From positions 1,736,001 to 1,800,000 of the forward strand of contig VDMD01000001.1 in NCBI GenBank assembly GCA_007026445.1: a stretch of DNA of 64,000 nucleotides, written 5' to 3'. Position 1 is the first letter of the stretch. Each line of letters begins with the position of its first letter. This document shows positions 24,371 to 35,899 of the stretch, piece after piece. This DNA is from Schizophyllum amplum (taxonomy: Eukaryota > Basidiomycota > Agaricomycetes > Agaricales > Schizophyllaceae). The position numbers and the translations under genes are program-made. The notes beneath the pieces were generated by a model, which did not search any database, was not told the DNA's origin, and saw only the letters and a list, made by a program, of their open reading frames with translations.

Positions 24371-24982
24371 ATTGTCAGATGAAGTGATCACGGGATATGT
24401 GTTTTAATGCTTGTAGAAGGAGCGCGCTGTCGAGCAAGAGCTGATAATGGGATCGATGGGAAGGAGCACTGCTCGGGAAGGGGGATCTACGAAGTGTGAA
24501 GGTTTGGCTGTGAAAAAGAAAGCGAGTTATGCAACGGAGACCGAGCCGTGCAAGTGAAGGGAGCGAAGTCTAGCTTCGAAAGAGCACCTGAAGAAGAAGA
24601 ACGAAGAAAAAGAGCGCAGCTCGAGAGCAGGCGAAAGAAGAACGAAGAGGAAGAGGAAGAGAAGCGAATGAGGTCGCCGGGCCCGGAACGGTTGCTACGC
24701 CGGATTCAGCCACGCGAAGCCGCAACAACAATAAACTTGGGTGTCCATATGGACGTCGCTAGGTTGCATTGAGCGACCTTCGTTTCTGTTTACGATGATC
24801 AGGGATAACATTGCCAACGATACCGATTGAACGTTGAACGTTGAACACTTCGTCAAAGTTGAGGAAGGAACATGGCGCTGAGCAGCACCGGCCCGTATCC
24901 CAGTGAGGCGGACCGAGCTGCCGCCCAACGGCCCGCTTTCAACTTGACTTTTTACGTTTGCGCGACCGGTTCATTTGCTGCG
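24371..24982. other. Divergent intergenic region upstream of the first GHKL-like gene
   Basis: The sequence between the membrane-protein start and the GHKL-like gene A start includes a purine-rich tract (about 24580-24670) and a short direct repeat (gaacgttgaacgttgaaca) at about 24832-24848. I see no gene. Confidence 0.5.
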
Positions 24983-27900
24983 ATGGTAGCGCGAAAGCGG
25001 CCTCGTTCAAACTGGAAGATCAAAGGCTGTCCTGAGCTGAGTGCCTTCGACATATCATTCTCAGTCAAGGAATATCTGCAGGTGACTTTCTGAACATTGA
25101 CCGCGTCAAAAGATTGTTTCGCTGACACCGATTTTCGCACTAGAACCAAGTCGGCCAGGTGCTCAAAGAGTGCGACGTCTACTCTTGGAATGATTGGGAG
25201 CACAGAGACCTCCTCAACGCATCTCAGCAAGAGCGCCTGGCCTGCAAAAAGGAGCTCATAGATTACTATCCCGGTCTGTTGACGGGTCCGCACGGCGCAT
25301 CCCTGCGAAGACCGGCTTGGCTGCCCGTCTACGTTCTCTCCGCCACGATCGACCGTGAAAATCTTGCGAAAACGCCGTACAACGACGAACTAGAAATATG
25401 CACCGTCGTCTGGAATGCAAAAATCAGCCAGCCTGAGGAAGACGATGCGACAATCATGGGTCTCACATTCTTCAACAACCACCTGGACCAGTATGCTGAT
25501 TTCGATACGTTCGTGGACGACGGTGCGTCGACGAGCCGGAGCACCATAGCCGTCGGCGAGAAGGGCAAGGGCTTCCTCCTCGCTACTCAGTCTCTTTGCG
25601 AACTGGTCGAACGCCATTGCAACGACCTGGAGACCAAACCGCTCAAGACTGGAGTCTCGTTTCGCGTTGGCCATCATGTTGGAGAGCTTGCCTGGCGCAA
25701 GCGGCGAGCAAAAGCTGGTATAATCCAGCCGCCATTGCTACAGGTGGTTGAAGACGACCTTGAGCCACGTACCGCTCATGAGTTGGTGATGCATTGGGGT
25801 CAGTAATCTTTCATCGACCGAGTCCATAGTATTCTCATAAACTCAATGTGTGTGCAGGAGAGGACGAGGACGGGGACAATGATGGATCAACGAGCCAGCC
25901 CGTGACTGCAGCCCAATTGGCCGCAGCCGAGAAAGCCGTCCTGGCTGCTCATAAGCGGAGATTGACGCAGAACTTGGCGTCAAAGAAGAGCGGCGCTCCG
26001 GGCAAAACCACAGGTCCTGACGATGAAGAATCCAACGTCAGTGCAGACGAGGTGTGTATCACCGTCCTCGGTCTTCCTGTCTTGTCGCCGGAAGACGTCT
26101 TCTCTGCCATCTACGGGATCATTGCGCGCCCTCAGGAGTGGGTGGTTACGGACGCTATCACGTTCTTTAAAGCATCTCGCGGCCAGTCATTTTTCTATCA
26201 TCGTGATCAGCTCGTGCCGCAAGCTTCCGCGTCCCCCAGGCTTTCAATCAATTATAGCGGCCCGTTGGATATCAGTTCCGACCGCACCGACATCAACACA
26301 AAAGGCAGCCGCTTCCGGAAATATCGCAAAGCTCTGGCGGAAGCGGCCAACATCGCGCTCGGGACTCAGCCCGAACTGGCGAAGGAGATTGCTCTTGATA
26401 TCTTTCAGGACAGTGCCAAGCCAGCATTGGATGGGAACACGATTGGCCGCACTCTATCTGCGTGTCTGCAGAGTAGCGTCTGCGACTCGGCTGCCTACCG
26501 AGAGGCGTTCATTGCTGCCTGGCATGACGAACATCCCGATCTTCCGGAGGGCATTGAGGTCTATCCGCACCTCAAGGACTCCGTGGACGAACGCAATCTG
26601 ATCCACGACCTCGACATGCATCCGATAATCGTATCCACGTACGTCCACGAAATTCTTCGCGGTTCAGGAGCGTACACGAATGTGCATACCTATGCAACGC
26701 GCCGTCTACTGGCAGCTCCGCTGGTGCAACGTCATGTCGCTGGTTTTATCGAGCTACGCCGCGGCATTCGGCACGTATTTCCTGACCTCGAGGACGCGCA
26801 AATCACGTTGCGCGAGTATCAGCACAGATACCCCCGAGTGTTATGGCACGCAGACAGTGATTCGTTCATCTTCGCCCTGCCGCCGAAGTGCTCGTCTCAC
26901 CCGCAAGGCAATTGCGTGTGCTTTGTCGGTCCGTACTTGAGCGCTGCCTCTATCAACCGGCGTACGAAAGAGAAGGAGATCCGCCGAGCGAACGATGCGG
27001 ACGGCGACGAAGGCGACGAGGTAGAGATAGACGATGTTCCGGGGGTCTTCCAAGCCTTTATGCACGCCTTCAATATGCAAAGTGCCGACTTCGACCGTGC
27101 GAATTGCGGGAAAGATGCAGGTCCGCAGAATCCAGTGACCTACTTGTGCCGCTGCCCATGAATCCTTCTCTCACTAGGTGTACCAGGCCAGGTCACGCAG
27201 GCTAAAGGTCTCGAACAAACCCAGCAAGAAGGACCGACTACTTGTGAGTACGGATGGTTGTCTCCGAATATGAAATTAACGAGTGTTTGTCCTTTCCAGC
27301 AGACATATCGGATGACAAGGAACCCGGACGGCGTGCACTTCATACCGATCTTGTCAATGACGGGCCTGTCAGGCGCGGAGCTCGTATGAGGATTGACTCC
27401 TCTCCAGCTACCTCTGCGAACGGCGGTGAGTCATCTCCCTGTTCGAACGAAGTGCATGCATGCTGATGATGTCCGTCTCATCTTTAGACAAATCTTGTGA
27501 TGCTTCTCCAACGCGTACGTCTTCTGTCTCACTCTCCATGCTGACAGAGCTCGAGCAAATCAATCAGTTGAACACGGAGGAGGATTTGCCTGCGCGGGGG
27601 GAGACGATGAAAGCGATGATGGTTTGTCGCTCGATAATTTGCATGTGCATGCGCTGATTACATGTACAGACCTCTATGCCGAAACCGCTACACCCGTACC
27701 GGACAGAAGACCTTCGGAACCCTCCCAGCACGCCCCTGCGGTACCTTCCGTACCCAGTGATACAGCACCCAAGATTGACAGTAAGCTTCTTTCACATTCG
27801 ACCCGTGACGTCGCTCATTCGCGGACCCGTTTAAAGTCGAGATGGCGGATGGTACCAGATCCGTACGCTCATTGAGCGCGAGTCGGTCCGCATCGTCTAC

Positions 27901-28426
27901 TGCGTCAAATGTTGCAACATCACGCGAGTCTGCTGACATCTCTCGCCGAGCTGCAACAGTCGTTAGTTCCGAAGTCGCCGCCGCAAAATCTAAACGACCT
28001 GTCGTAACCGCCGCACCGACGACTTCCTCGCAATCCTGCCTGGAGGACTACTTCGTGGGTATTCAGCGCATCGTCGACGAGCAAAGACGCGCTACCGAAC
28101 TCGCCAAAGGTCAGGCGGAGGAGCAATTCCAAAAGGATCTGGATGCCAAAAACTCTGAGGTGCGCGATCTGCAAAGGCAGCTAAGAAAACGCGACGAGGC
28201 AGAGTTGCGCCTGCGACAAGACCTAGAAGCCAAAGATTCCGAGGTGCGAGCGCAGCGGCAGACATACAAGGAGGCAGAGCTGCGCTTGCAACAGGACCTC
28301 GCCAGCAAGGCGGCGCACGTGCAAGAGCTACAGGCAGAGATGACGAACGTACAGGCGCACTTGGACATGATCAGTAACATTATGAAGCCCAGAGACGCTG
28401 GGAGCAAGAGGCCGAGGTTGGGTTGA
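24983..28426 (+). CDS. GHKL-ATPase-like/coiled-coil protein, tandem copy A
   Basis: Visible exons are 24983-25081, 25144-25798, 25858 to about 27118, then four to six small exons to about 27780, and a last one ending 28426. The N-terminal 250 residues read WNDWEHRDLL, then YPGLLTGPHGASLRRPAWLP, LEICTVVWNAK, LTFFNNHL, VDDGASTSRSTI and VGEKGKGFLLATQ (about 25552-25590), then TGVSFRVGHHVGELAW. The D-D-G-A-S plus G-E-K-G-K-G-F run resembles the D-x-G-x-G and lid G-x-x-G-x-G boxes of GHKL ATPases (Hsp90, MORC). The middle block (26040-27060) has DEVCITVLGLPV, LSINYSGPLDISSDR and FALPPKCSSHP. The C-terminus is a coiled coil (FVGIQRIVDEQRRATELAKG onward) ending GSKRPRLG, a possible nuclear signal. 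The family recurs in Agaricomycetes as I remember it. Activity and role are unknown, and ATP binding is inference only. Confidence 0.72.
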
Positions 28427-28665
28427 CTTGCGCTCAATTCTGCCTTGATCGCTACACATGTGCCTTCACTGTACTTACATACCTAATATAAAACTACCGA
28501 GAGCCACCCTTACAACAATGCGTGATGCCACAAGGCGGGTGCGATTCAACAAGATGTACAGATGGACAAGGCGGCTCCTCGACCGTGAGAATTACCGGAC
28601 CGGCCGGCCGCTTTCTGAGTGCAAGCAGTGAGTCCGACACTGTTCTTACGGTCTGACGTTCGTGG

Positions 28666-31600
28666 ATGGCTCCTCGGAAGCCCCGTTCGGACTGGAAATC
28701 CAAAGGCGCCGCCGAACTCGACCTCTTCGATATACCATTTGCTGCTAAGGAGTACTTGCAGGTGAGCCGTCCGTGCTACTAAGTCGTTTATACCGCCTGT
28801 CTCAACGTAGACTGGCGTCATTCTCAACAGAATCAAGTTGGACAAGTTCTCAAGGAGCGGAATATATACGCATGGAATGACTGGAAGCACCAGGACCTTC
28901 AGGAGTCGACCCAGAAGGAACGCGAGTCTTGCAAGAAGCAGCTGATCCAGGATTATCCCGGTTTACTGACCGGTCCTCATGGCGCCTCCTTGCGCAAGTC
29001 GGCGTGGCAACCTGTCTACGTCCTCTCCGCTGCCATAGAGATAAGCTCTCTGGACAAGACTCCGTACCAGGACGCGCTGCGAATCTGCACCGTGGTCTGG
29101 AACGGCAAAAGCAGCAAGGACGACGACGATGCACTCATGGGCCTGACGTTCTTCAACAACCACCTCGACCGAGGCGCTCACTTCGGCACATTTGTCACGG
29201 ATGGCGCATCGACCAGTCGAAGAACCATAGCTGTTGGCGAGAAGGGCAAGGGCTTCATTCTCGCCACCCAGTACTTTCACGAGGCCATTGAGCGTCATTG
29301 CAGCGCTCTATCGACGAAGCTGAAAACTGGGGTCTCGTTCCGCGTCGGTCATCAGATTGGGGAGCTTGTCTGGAAGAAAAACCGAGTGGTTTACTGCGAC
29401 GATCAAGGCAATCCCGAACCACCCTTGTTACAAGTAGTCATGGACGACCTTCAACCGTGGTATGCCCACTCATTGGCGGAGCACTGGGGTAGGCTTTCTT
29501 TTTCTACTCAAGTTCTACTGTATACTTACCTATACATATAGTTCAAACTGCCCACGAGGCCAAAAAAGCAGCTCAGGATTCTGACGAAGAGGATTACGAG
29601 TCCGACGGCCACCATTACGGCATGGCAGGCTGGAATGTCTCCCCTGCCCAGTTGGCCGCGGCGCAGAAGGCCTTGAAAGTCATCTACAAGCGTCGCTTCA
29701 CGCAGAATCTCTCATCGAAGAAAAGCGGCCTTTCGGGAGAGGCGACGGGGCCTTCGGACGAGATCTCCCACGTTCGCTCAGACGAGGTCTGCATCACCGT
29801 CCTCGGGCTTCCTATACAGCCACCGGAAGACGTGTTCTCGTCAATCTATGGCGTAGTCCCACCTCCGCGAGAGTGGAAGGCGTCGGACGCGGTGACATTC
29901 TTTGTAGCTTCTCGCGGCAAAACATTATTCTACCATCGTGACCAGCTCGTACCGCATCCTCCCGCCCTGAACAAACTCTCAATTAACTACCACGGACCTT
30001 TGGATATCTCATCCGATCGCGGGACCGTGCATACAAACACCCGTCGCTTTTCAGCGTACCGCGAGAAGGTCGCGGAGGCCGCCAACGACGCGTTCGGGAC
30101 GGATCCCGATCTGGCAAAGGAGATCGCTGTCGATATCATCCAGGACGACAACCCGCATGGCGGTGATACCATTGGTCGCGTTCTAGCCCCCACTCTGACC
30201 GAGGGAGGGACCTTGTCTGCCAACGCGGACGCCTATCGAGATGCGTTCGGTGCTGCCTGGCACGAGGAGTACCCGGGTATCCCAGCGAACGTTGACATAT
30301 ATCCTCATCGCAAAGGTCGCAGGAGCGAGCGTGCGCTTATTAGGGAGCTCGGCATGCATCCCATCACCGTGTCCGATCTTGCTGAGGACATACTCACCAG
30401 CTCGGGCGCATATACGGGCGTGCAGTCGTATGCGACTCGCCTGCTTCTTGCGTCTCCGCTTATACAGAGTCGCGTTCACGGCATCAATCAACTGCGCCGC
30501 GGCGTCATGCATATATTCGAGGACCTTGAGGAGGCACAGATCACAGTTCGCGATTATCAGCACTCGTTCCCTCGAGCTGTTTGGGATGCCGATAACAAGC
30601 TCTTTGCGTTCGCCTTACCACCACCTTGCTCCGTCCACCAGGACAGCAAATGTGTCTGCTTCGTTGGGCCTTACCTTAGCGAGGCCACCACCAGCCGCCG
30701 CACGAAGGAAAGGAAAAGGACGCGGGATGTGGATGAAGAGGACGACAGTTCGGACGTTGACATGGAAGCGGACGAGACCGCCGGTGTTTTTCAAGCTTTC
30801 ATGCATGCTTTCAATGTGCAAAGTACCGATGTCGACCATGATGACCAAGAACAAGTCATTGGTTCGTCCTTTGACCTACAATCCATTGCCACTAACTCAC
30901 GTACGACAGAGGCTCAAACTCAAGCAATGCAAGGCGAAAACACTAATCCCCCACTAGACCCGCCCACCGGTGAAGAAAGTCTGAACTTACCAATGCCAAA
31001 TACTGATTCTCACGTCAGGAAGACAGGATTGGCCTCGACAGACTGCGCGTCGTGGTGGTCGTCCTCCGCTCTCGGGATCAGTCAGGCCGTGGGGCCGGCG
31101 CCGTATAAAATCTTCTCCGAGCGTATCATCCAACCGTATGTGGCTAACGTTCTGTGTTATGGCATGTTGTCTGACGGGACTCGCTGAATTCGCAGATGTA
31201 TCTCGTAACACTTCCCCTGATGGTATGTTATCTTGTGCTGAGTATACACAGCGCAAGCTGATTTATATCCGACAGTTACCTACGGTGAGGTATTCGGTTA
31301 CGCTGGTGGGGAGGACGATAGCGATGACGGTGAGGCACCTACATCTTTGTCGTTTCTATCCGCTGACCTGAAGGTCAGACCTCTATGCCAAATCGCCCAC
31401 ACCCGAGCCTGAAGCGGGTTCTTCCATGATCATTCAGCGTGGGCCCGCGGTTGACTCTGAGCCAAATGCAGATGGTTCCCACTCGAAAAAGGATGGTAAG
31501 CTTTCTGTCTTAGGATGGTTCTACATACATTGTTGGTGATCGACTATCTCGCAGTCGTCATGAAGGACGCAACTAGCGCAGCAGCAAGCGACGTGAATGC

Positions 31601-32000
31601 GAGTCCGTCGTCGCAGCCTAGCACGTCCCAAGCCGTTACTCCTTCTATACAATCGGACGCGCTACAGCAGCCCGCGACAGCCGTGGTCAGTTCCAACCCT
31701 GTGCAGGCGCCTGTGCCTGCCGGTCAGCCTCTCGCATTCACGTCTACCGCCACGGCTGGATCGGAGCTTGGCCTTGACGACCACCTAGCCGCCATCCAGC
31801 GCATCGTGAACCAGCAGAAGCAAACCGTTGAGAATGCGGAGCGTCAAGCGGAAGAGAAATACCGCCAGGACTTGGACAAGAAGAACGCCCGTGTTGAGGA
31901 CCTGCAGAAGGAAGTGGAGGAGCTACGGTCGCAGCTGCGGTTGATCCAAGATCTTGCAAAGCCGAGGGAAACTGGGAACAAGAGGCCGAGGATGGACTGA
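28666..32000 (+). CDS. GHKL-ATPase-like/coiled-coil protein, tandem copy B
   Basis: This is a full-length paralogue of the preceding gene in the same orientation, 239 bp downstream. The ATG at 28666 gives MAPRKPRSDWKSKGAAELDL, matching copy A's start. The first intron falls at the same place (after EYLQ, before NQVGQVLKE). The GHKL-like block repeats: WNDWKHQDLQ, LTGPHGASLRKSAWQPVYVL, LRICTVVWNGK, LTFFNNHLDRG, VTDGASTSRRTIAVGEKGKG (about 29190-29255) and GVSFRVGHQIGELVWKK. The middle block (29740-30840) again has DEVCITVLGLPI, FFVASRGKTLFYHRDQLVPH, LSINYHGPLDISSDRG and FALPPPCSVHQ with CFVGPYLSEAT. The acidic linker is followed by DHLAAIQRIVNQQKQTVENA, a coiled coil, and GNKRPRMD at the end. 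Protein divergence from copy A is substantial, so the duplication is not recent. Small exons between 30860 and 31560 were not all fixed. Confidence 0.72.
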
Positions 32001-32544
32001 TATTGTACGCATTGGCATTCTTCTTGACTAATCTTCACCTCCATCTTAGGCTAGGTACTCACGTATCTGGCCGCGACGGCTTCCTTAGATCCTGGACTCG
32101 TCACTGCGTACTTCTCGTGATCGTCGTGTAATGTCCATTCACATTGTCGCCGTACATCTGCTGCTAATTTAATACGAGTACGAGCACGTCTTTAAATAGT
32201 AAGTGAAAGAGTGTCCCAACCTCGACGACCAATCACTGAGGCGTGCATCTGGCATGCAGGTATGCGACGCCTCAAGCCAAAAAGGCGAGATCTGAGATCT
32301 GCCTCAGTCCAAGCGCATTATATTAAGCCTGATGCGGTTATGGTGCTTCTTTGCATCCGCATTCCCATCGGGAACAAAGTCAATCTCCCATGACTTACTT
32401 GTTTGATCCGGCCGTGACGCGGGCCAAGTGCGTGAACCGCATGTCACAACATGCATCCTCGCGCTAGAGGCGTGTTCGATCTTCGCGCAAGGCGCACAAA
32501 TTTTGGAGACACCAAGACAAAAGGATTCCATGCAAGGGCATTGT
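32001..32544. other. Intergenic between convergent copy B and AVO1
   Basis: 0.5 kb of 3' flanks. A short palindrome (gaggcgtgcatc...gcgacgcctc, about 32240-32273) is visible. I see no gene. Confidence 0.45.
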
Positions 32545-35500
32545 TTATGCTACATGTCGACTCCGCCGAGACTTCAGCGTGCTGGAACGATCGAGCGCGG
32601 TCTTCAGGCTGCGTATCGTCTGCACAATCTCCGCTAAAACTTGGCATTAGCATGCCGGTGCGCCTCACAACACAGTGAAAGTCACTCACCCGCTTGCTTC
32701 GCACTCTCTGCCTCAAAGTCATATCGCTTCTTCCCTCCCGCATGATTGAGGAAAAGCTTGAACACTGCTGACCCTTTGTGTGAATGCGACACCTCCACAA
32801 TGTTCTTGATGTGGTACGAGGCCGTGCGGCCACTGTCGAAGACCGCTTTCGGCTTGTTCATTGAAGGCATGATCTGGGAAACGTTTTTGAGCATACCATC
32901 AAAGGGAGCGCGGTATGAAGACCAAAGCCGCATACATGAACATAGCCCCCATCGATGGCGAGCACTCGCTCTTGCCGCGTGACCAGCATAGGCATCTTGC
33001 GATAGATCACGTATTTCTGCAGCCCGTCGTGTCAGCGAATGCACATTACCAGATAGAACGACGCCGACCTTGTACGCTGCCGTGTAGTCCACCGCGGACG
33101 AGATCTGCATATCTGGGGTCTCCGACATGCGCTTAAAGATGCTCGCTGTGGAAAACGACGTCAGCGTTGACCCTTTAGCAAAAGCGGCCGGTCGAAGGCT
33201 TACCGTTGGGATCTGTTGTCTTGCCCGCGACTTGAATAAGATCATGCCCGAGCTGCGGTAGCATACTCTTCTTCACCAGCACGAGCTCACGTTTGCCCTG
33301 CAGGCTGGCCACAGTGCGGTCAAGCGGGATCAGTATGCTCATATCCGCAAGTAGCAGGGCGTAGTCTTTGGGGTTGTCGAGCTTCCGCTTACGGCAGACA
33401 AGCTCGAGCGCCTCCTGCATGTACATGCCGGCGGATCTGAGGAGCTGGTTAGAGCCATAGTAAGTCGAGTAACAGCGGCGCAGCTTACACCGGAATAGTC
33501 GTAGATATGTGAACCGCATCCGCCGTATCCGCGACCCGGATGCGCAGGAAGATCTGCGGCCCGTGGCTCGACGAGGGCCCCAAGGATGTAGACAAAGACA
33601 ACGATCCGAACGAGGATGCCGCCATAGCCGAGCCTAACGGCAATGAGAGTGAGGTAGCGGCAGCGATAGCCTTCCCAGAGTTGCTTTGACTTGCCGCGAC
33701 GCGTGATGGGCGGCGCTGGATCTTGGATTCGATAGTCAGGTTCTGTTGAACTGTATGTAAGGTCAGCAACGAGGAGATTGATTCGCAAGGAGGAGCGCAC
33801 TTTGGGTCGGGGTCGCCTCCATCACTGCATAAGCGTCGGCCATAAACTTGCTGATCCTACCATTGCGGTCGGGAGCTGCAACATTGTTATAACAAAACAC
33901 GGACGGACATATATGAGACCACTGACCAGGGAAATCATCATCGGGCTCGCCATCTTCCTCTGCCATGCGCAGTATCCAACCGACCGCGCTGACACGCACA
34001 TGCCACCGTTCATCGTCCTCTCCAGACAGCCCCTCGTCTATGCGCGGCTGCCAGCCCTCCTTCCAGTACGTGTATAATGCGAAGCCAATGACCTCCTCCA
34101 CTGTAGCGTCGCGACGGATGCAAAGCTCCAAGGGCTTTCCTCGAGGCTTCGCCGCATGCGGGAAGTAGACTGGTATGGTCATGGAGTCCGACTGCCCACG
34201 ACCTGAGATGGCTGCATACAGTTCGGCGAACGGGTTGGACGAGCTGTCTTCCTGTGCGAGCATGGCTGTGAGCGCAGAGCGCTGAGGGCGCGCGGGGGGT
34301 ACTTTGCGCCGCGTGAAGATGAGCGTCGTATCCTCGGCTTTCGGTGTCGTCACGGAAGGCAATTGTTGAGCGCCTTCTGAATCTGGCGGATGGTCCAGTT
34401 TCCGCGGTGGGTAGTATGGTGCGTCGGTCGCCCGTTGGGTGTTCGGGGATGGAGTGAGCATCTCGAAATAAGGACCGATGTGTTGTGGCGAGGATGCTGT
34501 AGAGGACTGCGTCTCGTGAACGGGGCTAAGTCGTCCGTTGGCTTTGTCTGTGGTCGGTGATAGGAACGTGTAGGAAGACATCGAGGTGGTGAGCATGGAA
34601 AGGACCTCCGAGCCGCTGTCTTCAGATGCGATTTCGGGGCTGCGAGGCTCGACAAGTTCTCTGCAGGCATGTTAGCAGGGGTAAGAGGTGGGTATATGCG
34701 CACGCACGGGTCAAAATCGTCTCCATCATCAAGACTGGCGGCATCCCCCACCACGTCAAAGTCGTCTGATGAGGATTCGTCCATGATGGGCACGCCGAGG
34801 TCGTCCTCTTCCGAGGAGTTCTCCTCTTCTGACGAGGTGTCAAAGCTGAGGGGCTTGGGAGGCGCATTGCTGACAGGAGGTACGCCTCGCGGTCGCGTCG
34901 CCATCCTCAGCCTCCGTCTGCGCTCCATCTCCGCGGCGCCCTTGAACTTGGGTATGAATTGCACGACCTTGACGACGGGCTGTTCCTCGTCGGGCGGCGG
35001 CGGCGTCGCTCCCTGCACCTGCACATCGATCTCCTCTGCAGCGGCTTCGTTGGTTTTGCTTGCAGGTTCCTCTGTGATGGTGCTCGATGATGCAAAAGGA
35101 TCGGTGACCGCCACAGCCGGTGCCGACTTCTCTGGCACCGGGGGAGGTTCGTCGTCGGACAAGATGCTTTTGACGTCAGCTGCCCGTGGCGTGTTTGACA
35201 TGCGCTTCGAGGTCGAGTTTCGCTTGCCGTTGACTCGTAAGCCGAGTCCTCCAGTGCGTCCGCCCATGATTGTCTGTGTATACTTGAGACGACGGGCGCC
35301 AGGGAATCCGGATGGTCGGTCGTCTTCATCTTCGCTCAGGGGTGGGGTAGGAGGGGCGAGGAGCTCTGGCCATTGCTCGTCGTCTGCGAGGGAGGACGCA
35401 TTGATGTATGGGTTGTTCTGGTATGCGGAGTCGAAGGTGATCAGACGCGGCCCGTAAGGATCTTCGACGTCGCGCAAGTAGGAAAGACGGAGACGATGGA

Positions 35501-35578
35501 TAAGATAACTAGGAGATGATTAGCGAAATTCTACGACATTGAAAAGTCCACACACTCTGTGTCGCTGATCAACGACAT
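32545..35578 (-). CDS. AVO1: TORC2 subunit Avo1/Sin1
   Basis: Avo1/Sin1 recruits AGC kinase substrates (Ypk1/Gad8/Akt) to TOR complex 2 at the plasma membrane. The ATG at 35578 gives MSLISDT; an intron then leads to YLIHRLRLSYLRDVEDPYGP (exon from about 35511), the family N-terminus. A long Ser/Pro-rich acidic region follows (34640-35480). The CRIM substrate-binding domain lies at about 33910-34200 (LELCIRRDATVEEVIGFALY, then WKEGWQPRIDEGLSGEDDER and VSAVGWILRMAEEDGE). A Ras-binding-like ubiquitin fold is at about 33190-33540 (EALELVCRKRKLDNPKDYAL). A C-terminal PH domain is at about 32690-32900 (SMNKPKAVFDSGRTASYHIK, then NIVEVSHSHKGSAVFKLF). The last exon (to 32545) adds AEIVQTIRSLKTAL and a basic tail. 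Domain order is exactly that of SIN1. Confidence 0.93.
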
Positions 35579-35899
35579 GGGCGATGGTGACAAGGCATGA
35601 TGGCAGTGCGGGGATACCCTCGGACCTCCGCGGGGCGCGCCGATCGCGCTTTCTCCCGTCCACCACCAGCAGCCGGTCTCGAAATCCGTATAGGCGACAT
35701 ATAGACCCGTGTCCTGTGGCCTACGTCTGGTCCCCGATCTGATAATGGAACTCCCTCCATTCGCTGGCCGTACAGTCACGAGTGACGTTTGCGGGCCGCC
35801 CACCCCTCGTTCGTGTCCCTATAAACGGCGCGAGAAGTCAGAGCGCTTCTTCTCTCGCCTCTTGACCACGTATACTACCTCATCCTCATCCCTTTCACC
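35579..35899. promoter_or_regulatory. Divergent promoter shared by AVO1 and ILV3
   Basis: Only 321 bp separate the two start codons. A TATA-like ctataaac sits at about 35819-35826, some 75 bp before the ILV3 ATG. A CT-rich tract precedes that ATG (about 35850-35895), as is usual in fungal promoters. No clear TATA faces AVO1. Confidence 0.5.

Noticed and set aside
32240..32273. Short palindrome as a transposon end or terminator
   Set aside because: Too short, no target duplication or partner end, and polymerase II genes do not need such hairpins.
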